A DNA stretch of 64,000 nt from Rotaria sp. Silwood1 (taxonomy: Eukaryota; Rotifera; Eurotatoria; Philodinida; Philodinidae), in NCBI GenBank assembly GCA_905250075.1, contig CAJNOP010000112.1, positions 232,486-296,485 of the forward strand, in the 5' to 3' direction. Each line of letters begins with the position of its first letter. Position 1 is the stretch's first letter. Positions 1 through 11,740 of this stretch are shown here, one piece after another. Under the pieces are notes generated by a model. The model was not told the DNA's origin, made no database searches, and saw only the letters and a program-made list of their open reading frames with translations. The translations under genes and the position numbers were made by a program.

Positions 1-3000
1 AGCTTATTTTAATTATGTATTTCTTGTCAAAGAAATCAAAATTCTGTGCGACCAATTTTCACTGCCCCAAAAAATCATGCGAAGAGAAATTCCGTTTTTT
101 TTTATTTCATATATAAAATAAACTGTTCTTTATAAACTGTAGAGCTTTTCACGCTGCATCTTGTCGTATATCTTATTTTTTAATACAATGTATTGAGTGA
201 TTGAAAATTGAAATGCAAAGCGTATTAATCTGCCTCATCTATTAGTTAAGTTTTACACAAAAATAGTTCTTATCGAAATTTTATTAGTATAATACTAGTT
301 GGATAGTGATGAAATAGTATAAAAAAATAGAGCTTCATTTGCTCTATCATTCTATAAAAAAAAGAATTTTTTTGACCCTTTTATAAGGAAATAAGATAGA
401 TGCGACATTACTTTTGGATACACCTAAGTATATATCTTTGGTATTAACTAAAATGGCTATTTTTGTTGCAAAAAAGATTGATTTGAAAGAGAAAAACTTA
501 CTTTTCTCTAGACAATTCTATATGACCATTTATCTGGACAGAGCGAAAATAATTTTCGGTGGAAACTTTGCTACTTCAGAAAACCAATATATGAAGAGAG
601 GCTAATCAGCATGGTTGATAACGTAAAGTCAACTAAATTTCGATGACACAGTGATTGATCAATTGGAAGCTTTTTCTCATTAGATTGAGCCTGACTACTA
701 TATCCTAGTGGCATCTATGATACAACGTTATTTTGTAAATGCAAAAGTTGAATTGAAAGTTCCTTCAAATCCTCACAAAATTCAATGATAAAAATTTTGG
801 TTGGATGAAAAAATTCAAAACGATAATTTACAAATCAAATTTGAGATGATATCCTTCCTCTCTTCCTCTCTCTCTCTCTCTCTATTTAATTGATATGATG
901 AAATGCAGGCATTTGACATCGAATGAACGAATAAAGGAAACAAACGATGAAGCACACATGATATTAAAAAAAACAAATATTTCATATCTTCTTTTCTTTT
1001 TTTTTTTTTATCCTGTCAGTATGTTCTAATCCTGATGATTGCATAACTCTTTTCTTTCTTTATGCAAATTTTTCTTATTTCTCTTCTCTTTTTCTCTCTC
1101 TTTTACGGTCACGTCATATAAATATGTGTTGTGCATTTTAAAAGGATTAATTTAATTTTTTTCTTTCCTTTCAAAAGACATGTTTTTTTTTCTAAAATCA
1201 TTAATGAACATTATAGGTATTTATTTTTAGCATCGAAGGTAGTTATTTAAGTTTGTTAAAAGAGGTTTGGCATAATTAATTAGATGATCTCGTAATTTAA
1301 GTTCGTTTTTAACAGATATTCTTAGTTATTTAAGTTTAAGTACTTTTATTTGATTTGATACTTATGCACAGTATCTTGTTAGGTAGGATTTTTTTTTGGT
1401 CTAATACAGACTAGTATTAGAGAGATAGAGGACAACTATGTATATTTGTTTCCTGTATATATAGAGATGTTGATGGTGGTACGTTGTGAATAATAGTGGT
1501 GAGTAATGGTTTATATCAATGGAGAGTATACAAACTAAATAGAAGGAGATATTTACATTCTTGTCTGTCGATAATAACGAGAGCGACGACAAAGAAATAG
1601 AACAGATAGACAATTATAAGACGATTGGACTACCCTTAGATCACGTCAGTTTATCTTTTTCTACCTGTTCACACGTTTTTGTCTATTGATTTTAAGTTAA
1701 AACATTTTGGCACCTTTTTTTTTCTTTTACTACATGTTGAAAATGATTACTGATAGATATGTTTTCTTCTTTTTATTTTTTTTCATTTTTGTTAGTTAAT
1801 ACAATAATAATATTGCAAATAATAGTATTTTCTGTCTGTTACAAAGGAAACAATGACAGTCTAATGAACTATTTGAAGAACACAGATGGAATATTAGTTT
1901 TTTTTTTTCAAAAGCCCTTCTATTTATGAGTGGTGCCGCATATTGTATTGATTGTTTAGAAGAGACATAGAACTGAATATTTTTGTGTGTCATAATGAAA
2001 TTATAAAATATATTCATAGATCATATTGCATTTAATGTTTTTCTTGCTTTGTCTTATAGTTAGATATAATATTTCAATATATTTAAGAAAGTCTTATTCT
2101 TAGACATTATATTATGATAAAGAAAAATTCTTGAAATAACTATTTTGTTTTTCAAGCTGATAATAATCCAAACTGAGTAAGTATGATTTCCATTCTATTA
2201 TATTTACTATAGTTTCAGTTAGATTTCTACTGTTGAATCTTCAATAATTGATGCCAATAGAATACCATTAAATTCAATAGAAATAACAAGCTATTGTGAG
2301 ATAAATAGGCGAAACTATTACTAGAAATAAGTACAAGTAGCTTTTGTAGTGAAAATAACAATAAGCTTATACTGCTTTTGATTCGATACATTTTTGGACT
2401 AAATAGATATTTCTATTATTCATGTTAAATCAATACAGATTTTCTTTTTTTTTTTTGACATCTTTATTGAATAATTCTTATATGACAACTGCATGTTTTC
2501 TATTTCTTTTTAAAAGTATTCATACAGACTTTCTTTATTTTGTTTTTCTGCCATATTTTTCAAGTACTCATGTTAGTATTGCATTTATTGTATAGCTGCC
2601 TACGCATCGTAACACATGTGTCCAACATCATCCTACTCAACATTCCATATACGTTCTTTGCTTTTGTATTTCATTTTCGTCGATAAAAGCATATAAAGTG
2701 CATCATGTTTAATTCATAGCGAAAAGTAGGCACTTTTCTGACTTCGAATATTTTTTGGTCTTTTTATGCTATTGAAATGATGAGAATGTTTATGGGTTTT
2801 TCTTTCTTTACCATTTTTTTTTATTGACATAATATTCATCATCCAATATCGATGTTTTATTTTGAAAAATAAGTTCTAATTAAATGAAAATAAACAATAT
2901 AAAGTACATTTATTTTTTCACAATTCATGTTTGCAGACGAACTAAAATTTTTCTTTTTAAGATGAAAAGACGACAGTTGTTGTTTTTGTTTTTTTTTTTG

Positions 3001-3116
3001 TTTGAAGTACTGCATACATTTTGCGTCTACGAAATTTATTTTCGTTACTATATATGTCTCTTTCTCTCCTTATATATATTTTAGATATTTGTAAAAAAAA
3101 ACAATAACAAAGAATA
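1..3116. other. AT-rich intergenic region
   Basis: No convincing gene was seen. It holds homopolymer T/A tracts and a CT microsatellite near 857-883. Between about 414 and 790 there is weakly coding-like sequence: a 63-codon ORF, then a different frame at about 640-790 that reads protein-like but is broken by a TAG. It may be an old gene or transposon relic, but I cannot name it. Confidence 0.5.
3083..3084 (+). other. candidate trans-splice acceptor (SPATS2-like)
   Basis: A pyrimidine/AT stretch ending in AG lies 32 bases before the SPATS2-like ATG, with no evident upstream exon. This would fit spliced-leader addition; a cis-spliced 5' UTR exon is the alternative. Confidence 0.4.
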
Positions 3117-5231
3117 ATGCCACGAAAAAGTGCTATGCGTGATAATGTGAATGCGGTTCGTTCTCGATTGCCTCATTTATCTGATCTTCCACGTGAAAAA
3201 ATTGAACTAGCTTTACTTTATTATGAATTAAATATTGACGAAACTGTTGAAGCATTTAAACGAAGTATGTTCAACTATATATTAATATTTTTATTTAAAA
3301 AGATACATAATCTATTTTAAGATGGTGCAATTGAAGCTCTCGGTGGTTGGACTGAAATGAGCAATGGTCGAGGAAATGTAAATGTAACTTCGTTTTTTTT
3401 CTTCCACAAATAAAATGTATTAATTTATTTGTTTTATTTATAGGCTTCATCAAAACGAACAAATAATAACACTCGCAATAGAAATAATAAACCATCAACA
3501 TTATCTACAAATTTATCATTACAAAATCCTCCGTCCAATGGGATTTTACGACCATCACAACGTGTATCGAATCTATTTCAAACATTTGCTGAAGGTGGTA
3601 TACCAACAATAAATTTTAATGGTAAATAAATTTTGATAAGAGAAAAAAGAACAAAGAAAAAACAAAAGAATGCATTTTTCGTTATAACAAATTTTCATTG
3701 TAGGAAGTACATCTATGTCTAATACAACTGCTTGTTCACCATCATCAATATCATCATTATCTTTTACTGAACAATCTGATAACAATCATGGTAAATAGAA
3801 AGCAATCATTTTGTCTATTTGTTTTTTTGAATAAAAAATTTTCATATTTTAGATTTAACAACCACTCATAATGTTATTCATGAAGAAACAATCGAACAAC
3901 AAAATTCAACAAAATCACAACTTCAAAATCATATGGAAAATCATAATGATTCAAATTCATCCACAACACATAATCATGAATCATCAACAATTATTAATGG
4001 TCAACAAACAGCAATAGCAAAATTTGCTAATAATAAAAAATGTAATAATAAAAATGAATATTTTTAAAAGAGTTACTGAGTTGACACCTGCTAGTGCACA
4101 TTCCTATTGTAAAATTTGTTATTAACTGAGGCTCTTTTGAAGAATTTGGATTGATCACATATTTAAATTGCTCAACATATGAATTTTCTTTATATTTTAG
4201 TACTTACAAAATCAGTGAAAGATCTTCAACGACAAACATCAACATTGACAAATGTTGAAATATTATTTAATAATGAAATTGATTCATCAATAAAACGTAT
4301 TGATGAAATATTTAAACAAATTCATGAAATAGTTAAAGAACGTGAAGTTGAACTTTATTTAGAAATCGATAAAGTTAAAGAACAAGGTTTAAATATAATA
4401 CATAATCGACAAAAACGTGGTATTGAATTACGTCAACGTATTGATCGTTGTGATCGTCTTGAATCACTTGAAATAGATAATCTTCGTCATGATATTAAAC
4501 AATTTGTTACTGATCGTCGATATGATCTTGGAGAAGAATTAACAACATCACATCGTTTTGAATATGATGAAAAACTAATAGATGCATTAAAAAATTTTGG
4601 TCGTGTTTTACCAATTCAACGAACACGTTTAACATCAATATCATCTGCATTTATGGAAACACATGCACCAACAATAGAAAAATCAATATCAGATCCAACA
4701 ACAGAAAAAGTAGAAAGATCTAAGATAAATAATCGCATATCATCTGTATCATCTTCATCAAATGAAGCTGGTTATATTAAGAATCAAGAAGAACCATTAC
4801 CACAACGAATTACTAATAATCAACAATTGAAGGGTGAAGTTATCAATACTTCTATAAATGATTATGTTACCGGTGATTATCATCAAAATTTTGATTCTTC
4901 ACAACAAAATAATGGCTCTTTTCATTATTATGATGATACAAATAATTTTCAAAGTAACTATTTTAAAAAAGAAGAGTTTCTTATGAGAATTGTAATTTTT
5001 CTTTTTCTAGGTGTTAATCGTCGTCGAACACAACAACAACAACAGTCTCAAGGTAATGTACAACGTTCACGTCCAACATTTAATTATCACAATGGCATTA
5101 ATCGTCGTAATGGTCCAAAACAGATCAATAATGGTGTAGATTTACCTAATAACAGTAAACCAACAAATACTTATCGTCGTCCACGACCTCCACCTCAACC
5201 TTCTCAATCCATTGTTCCAGTACAAACTTAA
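3117..5231 (+). CDS. SPATS2: SPATS2-like protein (UBA-like domain, DUF1387 family)
   Basis: Proposed exons: 3117-3264, 3322-3377, 3444-3621, 3704-3790, 3853-4041, 4201-4953, 5011-5231, giving 543 residues in frame, close to the vertebrate SPATS2 length. Residues 1-68 form the UBA-like start (MPRKSAMRDNVNAVRSRL, then EAFKR joined to GAIEALGGW across intron 1), typical of SPATS2/SPATS2L. A Ser/Asn-rich linker follows. Residues of about 220-370 form a helical, coiled-coil-like region (KDLQRQTSTL, then EVELYLEIDKVKEQ), the conserved core of the family. The tail is low-complexity, with Gln runs and RRPRPPP. The vertebrate proteins are cytoplasmic, RNA-associated and poorly understood, so the role here is inferred only from family. 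The last intron is 57 bases, in frame and without a stop, so a retained-intron form 19 residues longer is possible. Confidence 0.88.
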
Positions 5232-7164
5232 ATTTTGTCCATAGAATTCTTACATGTGTGTTTAAAAACACTCATATGCATGAGCAATTTTATTCTTGGC
5301 TGATATAAACCTTTTTTTTTTTCTTCCTTTTCGACATATTTATTCTTATTATTATTATTTCGATTACAACAAAGAAGTGACTAGGAGAGAAAAGAGAAAC
5401 TATTTATTTATAAACATTAACAGATAATTATTGTACTACGGAAGAATGATGTTTTCATTTTTATTTGTTAGCTTTGGTGCTCTTGTTTTATTCTTACTGT
5501 GCAAGAACGGCCAAAAAGCTCAAATTTTCTTTTTTTTTTTAGTTCAGTGGGATTTTTGTTTGTTTTCTTTGATATTTATTAATTTTCATTCTTTTCTTTT
5601 CTTTTTTCTCAATTGTTACTTGCAACGGCAAAACGATATTTATCATGTATTCTATTATTTATGTTTGATGTTATTCTGCTTGTTAAATTTATGCATGAGT
5701 TTGGCATTGATAGAAGAAAAGAACGAAGACACTGGTGTTTTAGAAAAAAAAAAACAAAATAAAACAAAAATCAGCAATGAAAAAAAACCATGTATCTTTT
5801 GATTTCGTATATGTTGTCCTAATAATTTTAGTTTGGACTATGATCAATGAAATAGTAAATTGGTCTTATTCTAAATAAAAGTTCAATTGATCAATGCTGG
5901 TACGATTGTTTTAAGAAAAACAATAATACAGAAAATATGTGTCACTACAGTTTAGTCACATTTATTGCTGTCCTAATGGGTACCATTTAGTATAAGAGTA
6001 TGACTCAATTGTATGCATGCAGAAACATTTTCAATAGTGACCAAAAGTGTTCGCTCTGGTAGACCATTCCATAAAATTGATGCAAATAAGTAGTCCTCCA
6101 GTGTTGTTGTTAATCATTAGTGCCAGCATAGTACTCACATAACATCTTGCCAGTGTACCAGTGGTACCAAATTATTTTTAAACTTGATCTGATCGATGAT
6201 GGGCAACGCTCCCAGTACAGGATCAACAAATTGTTTCTGTTACCGAATAACAGACGTTCATCAGAAGACGAGACACATCACAAAAGGATTGAAAAAGAAA
6301 CGAATTATGATCAACGAGAGATTGACAAGACAATGTTTGAACGATGCAGGAGCAAAATACTGTCAACCCCTGTCGAAGCCATCGAGAGAATAGTTTAAAA
6401 TGGATTCAAGATCATCAAGCGAGCATTTCTGATGAGAATATTATTCAGGTGAATGCTGTCAAAGAATTGGTTTAGAACTTGCCAGAAGAAAACAAGATTC
6501 TGCGACCAGTCAATTGTTCTATCAAAGTCAAGTCTTTACTCGCATCGTCTGTTTTACGTAGAATCTACATGCAGAGTTACGGTTTGATATTTACAAGTGT
6601 CTTTTTTTTGCCAACAGGTCAGAAATAATTTGATCACGATTTGACATGGTGGGAACTAGAAGAAGTTAATGAATCCAAACATACGTCGGGGGTGTAGGTG
6701 CCAAGAATGTCAACAGCCATTCTCACATTCCACACCCACCTCATAAAAACACACACAGGTCACGACAACTTCTCACAAACTATTGTTAAAACTGAATTAT
6801 ATCTGCGTAAAAATAAAAAATGACGTTATATAGAATATCGAAAAACGTTTTTCAGCTATTTAAATTTTCAGCAAGGTGTTCTGGAATGTTCAAGAATTCT
6901 TTTAAGAGTTTGTGTTTATGTTCCCTAGCGCCTTTAATGCAACTTGCTAAAGTCTGTAATCGGTAGGGATTAGAAAGCTGGAATAACGCGATTGGTAAGT
7001 TATACAGACGATTATGTTCGAAAATAGATGTGTTTCATGAAAAAGAGATTTCAAATTCAATCATTAAGAATATTCATTTTAAGTCATTTTGCGTGATTTA
7101 TTTTAAAATGAAAGGTGAATATATTTTTAGCTTGTTGGGAAGCCAATTGTCTTCTTCATTACAA
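5232..7164. other. intergenic, start of accessory stretch
   Basis: Mostly AT-rich with T runs. A patch of higher GC at about 6130-6620 looks like degraded coding sequence and is listed separately. Nothing else was recognised. Confidence 0.5.
6190..6615 (+). pseudogene. possible degraded coding relic, unidentified
   Basis: Base composition is less AT-rich than the surroundings. Protein-like text appears in succession in different frames, for example ERCRSKILSTPVEAIERIV, then after a frame change IQDHQASISDENIIQVNAV, then LPEENKILRPVNCSIKV. At least one in-frame stop and a frame change break it. I do not recognise the parent gene. It could be a relic or simply chance. Confidence 0.2.
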
Positions 7165-8340
7165 TCATTTACCGATTGGAGTTGCGATATATTGTGCAAG
7201 CCATTGTTCGTTGCAATAATCGCCACTGCAGCACAGATGAATGTACGTGCTAGTCCAAGTTGGAGAGCACGAACTATTGGTCGCCCCACCATTCACGTAC
7301 TCAATTATTTTGGGGCTAAGAGAACTTCTGTAAGACACTGTGACCTATAACAATAAGTTTTCAATAATGTTCGATAGTGAACAACAAAAAAGGCTTTAGA
7401 TAAATAGAATTGTTTGAGCTCATATTGCTGATATTTTTTTTATAGATATTGACGGTTTGAACAGTTTTCTTCATGTTTTTTCGATTTTTTCCTGAGTCGA
7501 CTACCAAAATTAATATTTTCAATGTAAGAAAAATCGATTGCAACTACCAACTATGACCCACGTGCGACCGTATACGAATACGGTGTATTTATTGCTGTAC
7601 AGTTGCTGTTTTATCAGCGTTTACTGGCAGAAAGCACATCGCAAGAAATGTCAGTTTTGATTGACCTAGGCACTTATTATAGAAAACGAAACTCAAAAGC
7701 TAGTGAATTTAGTTGATATTCCTGATACCATTTGCTTTAGCATGCTCCTTATTGAAAGGATGTTCGATTAAAATAGCACTATTTTATTCTTATTTTAATC
7801 GGATTTTTCATCCTTAAAGACCGATTTCATTTAATTTTAATCTATTTTAATTAATAGATTATTAAAAATAAATTAACTATAATGGATTATTAATAATCAA
7901 GATTAAAATCAAGCGAACCTTGCCTTTAAAGCTGAAAGATTTGATTAAAATAATACTGATTTAATCGATTTTAATCTGATTTTTAGTCGCTTTTTTATAT
8001 GAGTATAAGGCTCAATCTTTTGATCGACTGACAATATTCATTTTAAAATGAGAGAGTTTTTCTAAATTTCTCTAGTATTACTTACGTAGCATTCTTGTCC
8101 ATTGTTATATTGTCGATAATTAGGATAACGCCACCAATCGCTTGTACAACGATTACAATTATGACAAATTCCACTCTCTACGATGGATGCATCTATAGTG
8201 AGTCCAATTTAGAAGAGAAAAAAGAAAAACCGATGATTGTATGAAAACATAATAATCTTTCAAGCTTATTAGTGATTACCTTTCATAAATAGAATTACTT
8301 GGATTAAAAGGCTAAAACAGAATATTGGTTTGAAAATCAT
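7165..8340 (-). CDS. secreted three-finger (Ly6/uPAR-type) protein
   Basis: Exons read on the minus strand: 8340-8280, 8192-8086 and 7344-7165, giving 115 residues in frame with good donors (GTAATC, GTAAGT) and acceptors (CTATAG, TTATAG). Residues 1-20 are a hydrophobic signal peptide (MIFKPIFCFSLLIQVILFMK). The mature part has eight cysteines at about 30, 33, 36, 55, 82, 94, 95 and 100, enough for four disulfides. It ends with CCSGDYCN, the CC-x2-D-x-CN signature of the Ly6/three-finger fold. No hydrophobic tail for a GPI anchor follows (it ends ATPIGK), so it is probably secreted and soluble. Family members bind receptors or proteases extracellularly; the partner here is unknown. The 741-base second intron carries AT-rich direct repeats. 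The exons are individually too short to stand out as ORFs. Confidence 0.72.
7767..7990. repeat. AT-rich direct repeats inside the three-finger gene intron
   Basis: Two similar units of about 50 bases, near 7767-7815 and 7940-7990, both run GATTAAAATA, then ATTTTAATC-GGA/TGA-TTTTT. The stretch between them is full of ATTTTAAT/ATTAATAA words. Confidence 0.45.
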
Positions 8341-8639
8341 GATTGTTGTGTTTTATATGTAATAGAATTGATGCATATTTATATATAAATGTTGCTTCTT
8401 TTAAGTCTATATCGGAGAAAGTCGACTGAAGGGCATGTGAATTCGATCACTTGTGTGACATTTCGGAGAAAAAAAGCATTCACAATTTCGGATAAAATTG
8501 CTTCTCTGTTTATCTTTTGCCATCATTCTAGGGTGTCATTTTAATATATAGGCTAAATTAGCGAAAACAGGACATACACCCCTTGTATTTAAATGCAATT
8601 CTCTATCAGTATAGGTTTTTTGAGTGAATTGTTTTTGCA

Positions 8640-9025
8640 TAGGCTTATGTTAAATTGTCTGCTCTTTCACATAGTTATTAATTAATTAATTAATTAATAA
8701 TTAACTCTTTAAGAAGTAATTAGTGAATATCTCGAGAACAAAATGAGGAAAAATTTTGAAAACTTCAGGATAGGCTCAAGGTTATGAGCCGCATATATGG
8801 TAAAATTTTCAGCTAGATCGGACTTCAAAAAGTTCCTTCCAAAAAATCAACCTTTCAGAGCCTTTAGACAGTGCTGAGAACGAAAATGTTTGTCTTAGTA
8901 TTATTCTAGGGACTTCTACCATTAACATGAGCCCCTTGAAATCGATTTCGAACTTTTCAGTTTGTTACTAGAGCATTTGATCGGTAGTGAAGTCGTACTG
9001 AATCACGTCGCTAACGAATGATTTA
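8640..9025 (+). repeat. dispersed repeat family, copy A
   Basis: It shares ordered blocks with copies near 48.2-49.5 kb and 61.9-62.7 kb: a CTCTTTCA block, an ATTA run, AAGTAATTAGTGAATA, AAACTTCAGGATAG, ATGAGCCGCAT, ATTTTCAGCTAGATC and, near the end, GCTAACGAATGA. No ORF was seen. It is shorter than the other two, apparently by an internal deletion. Confidence 0.6.
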
Positions 9026-9289
9026 GCCCATATAGTCACCCACATCCACACATCTCAGTTTCTGATTGACGATTGTTATGACTCAAGTGCAAACAGTAAT
9101 CTGGTTGATAGAATTGTATCTATGAATAATTACTACAAGGAAATGATTATTAATTTAATAGCGTTGAATGTATCTTTCTAAAAACTCCTATAAACAATAT
9201 CGATATGCATGAGTGGCAATGTACTAATTGCGGCAAACATTGCAATTTTTAGATCTATGGATGATAAATCTTTGAGTCGGATATTCAAA

Positions 9290-9646
9290 CAAAGTTAACA
9301 ATGAGCAAGTGCATTATAGTAAATCCCTTGACCAGAGAGACTAAGATCAATCCAATTGTAAGTATCAGCAAGATCATGATGATCCAGAGGAAGCGAACTC
9401 GTTTGAATGTGCAAATATTTGCTGAACGTGATCCATGCCTGAATATACTGACATAAGGAAAGGTGAGTGAGGTCCATCTCTTCCTAATTAATAGTAATTT
9501 TTGAATCTGTGAACAATAGACAATGCTGCCAAATATATCGTGTGTTTCGGTAGTTAATGAACGCAGCGAAATGGTTGCCCATATCTTTGAGAAGATTTGC
9601 AATGCCTTCATAAGTGTTTGCCAGGTCTGGATGGTCGAGTGGTAAA
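9290..9646 (-). pseudogene. TPR-array relic (kinesin-light-chain-style repeats), cut by gap
   Basis: On the minus strand from the assembly gap, one frame reads LPLDHPDLANTYEGIANLL, KDMGNHFAAFINYRNT and, after an in-frame TAG, SLPLDHHDLADTYNWIDLSL. These match the repeating SLPPDHPDLATSYNNIG / MGxYxxAL units of TPR proteins that are abundant in bdelloids, often joined to ADP-ribosyltransferase domains. At least one internal stop plus loss of the repeat pattern below 9290 indicates decay, unless the stop lies in an intron or is an assembly error. The upstream part is hidden by the gap. Confidence 0.7.
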
Positions 9647-9656
9647 NNNNNNNNNN
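9647..9656. other. assembly gap (ten N)
   Basis: Ten unknown bases. It lies directly at the edge of the TPR relic, so the repeat array may have collapsed here. The true gap size is unknown. Confidence 0.99.
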
Positions 9657-9896
9657 TGTCGAGTTATTTTTTATATATACATTGAATACCTGTACCTATC
9701 TGAACAAAGGTAAATGTAATTCGATATCGAACTGATTGTGTATGTAGACTAAGAAGGAGCAGAGAAGTGAATATTTCAGGAGAGAAGAACAGGAAAAACT
9801 AGAGGATGATGTTATTGGTCTATCAACAGCTAATCACATTTATTGTCATATCCAGTTTTCTTTCACAGTTCAAACACTCATCATATCACACTGACT

Positions 9897-10168
9897 TCAA
9901 ATAAAAATAAGTCCCGTCAATTCGATACAAACTATGCTGCAGAATTGTAAAGCAGTTGACTTGGATCGTGGATACATATATGCTGTTACAACATGTTTGG
10001 ATTTTTTGTTGATTTGTTCAAGAACCATGCACCAATTTCTTTTCAAATTATAAAACTCTATGACTGACTCTCTCAATGTCCTTCTTGTTGCTTCTGTTGA
10101 ATATTCTGATGGCAAATCAGTCCATGGATCTGTTACACTTTTCAATAATTGATGAAATGTACCAAGAT
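9897..10168 (-). CDS. possible single exon of an unidentified gene
   Basis: On the minus strand a good acceptor (TTTGTTTAG) at about 10169 opens a frame of roughly 90 codons, reading LGTFHQLLKSVTDPWTDLPS and later IEFYNLKRNWCMVLEQINK. The composition is protein-like, with Trp, Pro and charged residues. I do not recognise the family and find no matching start exon. It lies next to the TPR relic on the same strand, across the gap, so it could belong to the same decayed gene. No domain can be assigned. Confidence 0.3.
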
Positions 10169-10375
10169 CTAAACAAAGAAACAAAACAGCTGTTAAACAC
10201 CGCTAGGCCCACGAAGTAATACCAAAATGTGTTGGTATGTAAAATGTTTTTAACTTCCAGATTACACTGGTGAGAACGGTTCATCACTGCTACTCGTGCT
10301 TTAGAATGTTGTTAACACTAAAAAGCTACAAATTGTTTGTTAAGTAAAAATATTAAAGTGCTAAGTTGACATTTG

Positions 10376-10996
10376 CTAACGAGGGAACATTCCCAAGTGT
10401 CCTCTCGCTCTTCAAGCGAAACCTAGTGGGTTCTAGGTAATCGAGTACGCTGATTCCGAATATCATAATGGTTTTTACCGCTAGGCCTTCTAGACCTAGT
10501 TTTCTGGAAAACCATGTTTCAGGTCGAACAAGGTTTTTGAGCAAAAAAATTATTTTGACCGCTCTATCGTGTAGAGCACGTCGAGTTATGTTTAAAACTA
10601 CATTTTTTCCTGCTTTAAAATCTATACAGTCGTAAAAATTAAAAAAAGGATAAAGCTAGACAAACGAAGCGCTGTTGGAAAATATAGGTTTTTTCAGTGA
10701 ATAAATTTTTTAAAAATCATTCTTAGTGAAATTTGAATCTTAGGTAGAAGATTTAAAGCAGAAAAAAATATAGTTTTATACATAACTCGACGTGCTCTAC
10801 ACGATAGAGGGGTCAAAATAATTTTTTTTGCTCAAAAACCTTTTTCGACCTGAAACCTGGTTTTCCAGAAAACTAGGTCTAGAAGACCTAGCGGCAAAAA
10901 CCATTATGATATTCGGAATCCGCGTACTCGATTAGCTAGAACCCACTAGGTTTCGCTTGAAAAGCGAGAGGACACTTGGAAATGTTCCCTCGTCAG
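10376..10996. mobile_element. foldback/MITE-like element with about 245-bp inverted arms
   Basis: The left arm, 10376 to about 10620, and right arm, about 10751 to 10996, are near-perfect inverted copies around a spacer of about 130 bases. The ends are CTAACGAGGGAACATT and its near complement. Internal shared blocks include GTGTAGAGCACGTCGAGTTATG and TAGACCTAG-TTTTCTGGAAAACC. The arms have clearly higher GC than the flanks. There is no transposase ORF, and no clear target-site duplication was seen. This is a typical non-autonomous DNA element, family unknown. Confidence 0.8.
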
Positions 10997-11388
10997 ATGC
11001 ATCACAATAGACAAGTTAAGACGTATTTTGTCGTTGCAACACACGTCGATTACATCAATTTTCGTCAATGTGCGTTATATTTTTTTATGTGAGCGATAGA
11101 ACCAAGTAGGAGGCGACAACAGAATAGTAATCAATATTGCTGCCAGATCAAACCTCGATGAACAATTTCACTTGCATCTTTGAAATTTTTTTTCTCATTT
11201 AGGGTCAGTTGTTTTGCCATTATTATCGTAACGAGTACCAAAATGATCGTGTGAAAAAATAAGACTGGTCAAATTTTTCAGCAAAGAAACCATTTGATGT
11301 TCTATAGCATTAAACCCTGATTGATTGAACGCGCAAATAAAGACGAACAGTGGAGAGTATGGGTAGGGAGTGGTAGTAGGTATGGATA

Positions 11389-11740
11389 TCTAAGTGAGAA
11401 GTTTCCTTAGGCTTCGCCAAAAGTGTTTTAGGAACGATCAGTACAGTTGCAACACTGTTTCAAATGACTATAAATCCTAATATCTCGTCGATTCCATTTG
11501 TCTCTATTCAGGATGTGAGTTGTTTCAAAATAGAAGTGGAAATCCTTTTTCCTATGCACACACTCTTTCGAATTCGTAAGACTCCAAAACTTGACAACAA
11601 TTCTCCACTTTATTACGTTGAACTTGAACTTACGTCCGATGACGACGAACAATGTCGGCAATTAACTAACCATATGCAAAAAGAAGCTACCGGTACGAGT
11701 TGATAATATCGATTGAGTCAATTGTTGGTCAAAGTAAATA
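11389..11740 (+). pseudogene. relic of an arginine ADP-ribosyltransferase (ART) fused to TPR
   Basis: One frame carries the C-terminal part of an ART catalytic domain of the kind common in bdelloids: a segment reading EVSLGFAKSV, a block ending NISSIPFVSIQDVS, a segment containing the E-x-E pair of the R-S-E-x-E signature (EVEILF) followed by MHTLFRI, then LYYVELELTSDDDEQC. After GTS there are two consecutive stops, and the same frame goes on as YRLSQLLVK, where the first TPR would begin. A further in-frame stop lies just before EVSL. The N-terminal half of the domain is not visible upstream. Family members transfer ADP-ribose from NAD to arginine. This copy is too broken to be active. Confidence 0.65.

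Noticed and set aside
7030-7350. Plus-strand ORF and a minus-strand ORF (7098-7292) with hydrophobic text
   Set aside because: Both are shadows of the third exon of the three-finger gene, which reads in another minus-strand frame and ends in the CCSGDYCN motif.
10353-10544. 63-codon minus-strand ORF
   Set aside because: It lies in the left arm of the foldback element and has no independent protein signal.
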